Assembly: GCA_001801665.1 (NCBI GenBank)
Contig: MGYH01000040.1
Span: 19,703 to 26,689 of the forward strand
Length of the DNA stretch: 6,987 nucleotides
Direction: 5' to 3'
From: Gammaproteobacteria bacterium RIFCSPHIGHO2_12_FULL_45_12
Lineage (GTDB): Bacteria; Pseudomonadota; Gammaproteobacteria; DSM-16500
Part shown: positions 6,136 to 6,987 of the stretch, in pieces
How positions within the stretch are numbered: the first letter of the stretch is position 1
Layout: every line of letters starts with the position of its first letter
Notes under the pieces: generated by a model
Told to the model about the DNA's origin: nothing
Database searches by the model: none
What the model saw: only the letters and a program-made list of their open reading frames with translations
Program-made: the position numbers and the translations under genes

Positions 6136-6748
6136 TATTATCACCCCATGTTACGTTCAATTCAGGCAGGGTATTGCAGTCATGGCACGAGTATATCAGT
6201 GTATCACTTATATCGCCTGTAACAGGTTTTCTTCTGTTAGATTTAAGTGTTGCTTCTAACGTATATCCTAATCTTTCAGGAATCATTTTGCTGCGGATAT
6301 TGTCTCGATCGCAGGTGATAGCAATACGTTTTACCTTTAATTGCTTGAATGAGTATTGTGTTATGGCGTTTATTGCCTCTGTCATAAGGCCTTCGTTAGC
6401 GCGAGATACTCTTATCCAGTACCCAGTTTCAACAGAGGGTACTTGCCAATCAATATGATGAAAGCTGGTGGCACCAATAAATTGATTTGTTTTCCTGTCG
6501 ATAATACAAAGTTGCAGCCAAGGTTCTTCACATTTCATCAGAATCCAGTTGGCTGCTGCTAACCTGGCATATTCTTCGGATTCGTCAATGGATGGTTTTT
6601 CTTTTGCCCAATCCATATATTGATGCAACTCGTTGAATGATTCTAGTATGGCAGCATTAACTATTGCCTCATCGCCTACGCTGAAGGGTCTGATTAATAA
6701 ACGTGGTGTCCTGATAGGCATTGGTAGGTTAAGCAATATCGGTTTCAT
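6128..6748 (-). CDS. GNAT-family N-acetyltransferase, RimJ/RimL type
   Basis: This enzyme should move acetyl from acetyl-CoA to an amine; in this subgroup the targets are protein N-termini (such as ribosomal proteins) or small molecules and antibiotics, and which applies is unknown. The 206 residues show the subgroup opening TPRLLIRPF, the central ETGYWIRVS strand, then the acetyl-CoA loop region RANEGLMTEA, where the usual Q/R-x-x-G-x-G/A becomes R-A-N-E-G-L. The DRDNIRSKMIPERLGY segment is the classic N-S-x-x-x-x-E-x-x-G-F motif with Tyr at the end. The last 20 residues, CNTLPELNVTWGDNNE, go beyond the usual family end. The ATG at 6748 has GAGTGA five bases upstream. It is the first gene of the operon; its stop overlaps the SDR start. 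Confidence 0.9.
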   Translation of the reverse strand: MKPILLNLPMPIRTPRLLIRPFSVGDEAIVNAAILESFNELHQYMDWAKEKPSIDESEEYARLAAANWILMKCEEPWLQLCIIDRKTNQFIGATSFHHIDWQVPSVETGYWIRVSRANEGLMTEAINAITQYSFKQLKVKRIAITCDRDNIRSKMIPERLGYTLEATLKSNRRKPVTGDISDTLIYSCHDCNTLPELNVTWGDNNE

Positions 6749-6793
6749 AGGCGATCACTCATTTTTTGGCAGAAACACTTACAATGCACAGTA

Positions 6794-6799
6794 ATTATA
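6794..6799 (-). promoter_or_regulatory. Candidate -10 box of the GNAT-SDR-HAD operon
   Basis: A perfect TATAAT on the minus strand lies 45 bases upstream of the GNAT ATG and directly after the end of the transposase remnant. The bases 17-18 upstream (GGCAAT or TGGCAA) are a poor -35. A start near 6787 would give a leader of about 38 bases. Confidence 0.4.
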
Positions 6800-6804
6800 C
6801 ACGA

Positions 6805-6987
6805 TTAGTCATTTTCATTGCCATTAAGTTTATTAAACAATGAGGGGTTCAGCCACTGTTTATTTGAGTGCCTCGATAACATTTTTACTGCATAGATACT
6901 GGATAGTTCTTTTTTATGATATTTCTTTGCATTCATAAATGTTGTAACATAAACATTTCCTGCCACCTTGAATTCTCTGATTTTAAT
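6805..6987 (-). pseudogene. IS4-like transposase, truncated C-terminal remnant
   Basis: An open frame without a start enters from the right edge on the minus strand and ends at TAA (6805-6807), giving 60 residues. The first 32, IKIREFKVAGNVYVTTF then MNAKKYHKKELSSIY, match the pattern of IS4/DDE transposases (strand, VTT-L, D-x-K-x-Y-x-K-x-EL-x-x-LY) just before the catalytic Glu helix. In intact proteins Y-x-x-R-W-x-x-E should follow; here the reading becomes AVKMLSRHSNKQW and stops about 28 residues later, so the catalytic Glu region and the rest are missing. A frameshift or deletion close to base 6890 is likely. The family call is from pattern memory. The upstream part lies outside the window, so it is not known whether it is intact there. 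Confidence 0.6.

Noticed and set aside
6123..6562. Plus-strand open frames opposite the GNAT gene
   Set aside because: They mirror the GNAT reading frame and lack any domain pattern; the GNAT motifs are clear on the minus strand.

Overview
The window looks like chromosomal DNA from a gammaproteobacterium. The FolD sequence is E. coli-like around its catalytic and NADP-binding motifs, and rocD, folD and a four-tRNA operon form an ordinary housekeeping backbone. Gene content and base composition would suit a member of the Legionellales, but that placement is an inference and no single sequence here proves it.

Left part (1-3206), moderate to high GC: the 3' half of an ornithine aminotransferase gene (rocD, +) ends in a strong nested hairpin. 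Facing it on the minus strand is a two-gene unit, a small helix-turn-helix protein followed by a six-helix membrane protein, with its own sigma70-type promoter. Next comes folD (minus), which diverges from a tRNA operon on the plus strand: Pro(UGG), Arg(UCU), His(GUG), Lys(CUU). That operon has a near-consensus promoter. None of the four tRNA genes encodes a full CCA end.

Right part (3207-6987), visibly AT-richer with different codon use: just after tRNA-Lys there is a gene-free 160-178 bp stretch holding a hairpin with its T-tract on the minus strand and a tandem 11-nt repeat. Then come two facing operons. The plus operon encodes a classical short-chain dehydrogenase (SDR) and a small three-helix membrane protein that resembles the RipA family. 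The minus operon encodes a RimJ/RimL-type GNAT acetyltransferase, a second NADP-type SDR and a beta-phosphoglucomutase-like HAD hydrolase; its genes overlap or lie five bases apart. At the right edge, on the minus strand, is the broken tail of an IS4-like transposase.

The left genes are core metabolism (arginine/ornithine catabolism, one-carbon metabolism, translation). The right genes look like an accessory block of small-molecule-modifying enzymes placed between a tRNA-Lys gene and a transposase relic. No substrate can be assigned to the SDR, HAD or GNAT enzymes from sequence alone. No clear new defence or mobile system is visible. The most open questions are the SDR plus RipA-like membrane protein pair and the island-like nature of the right half.
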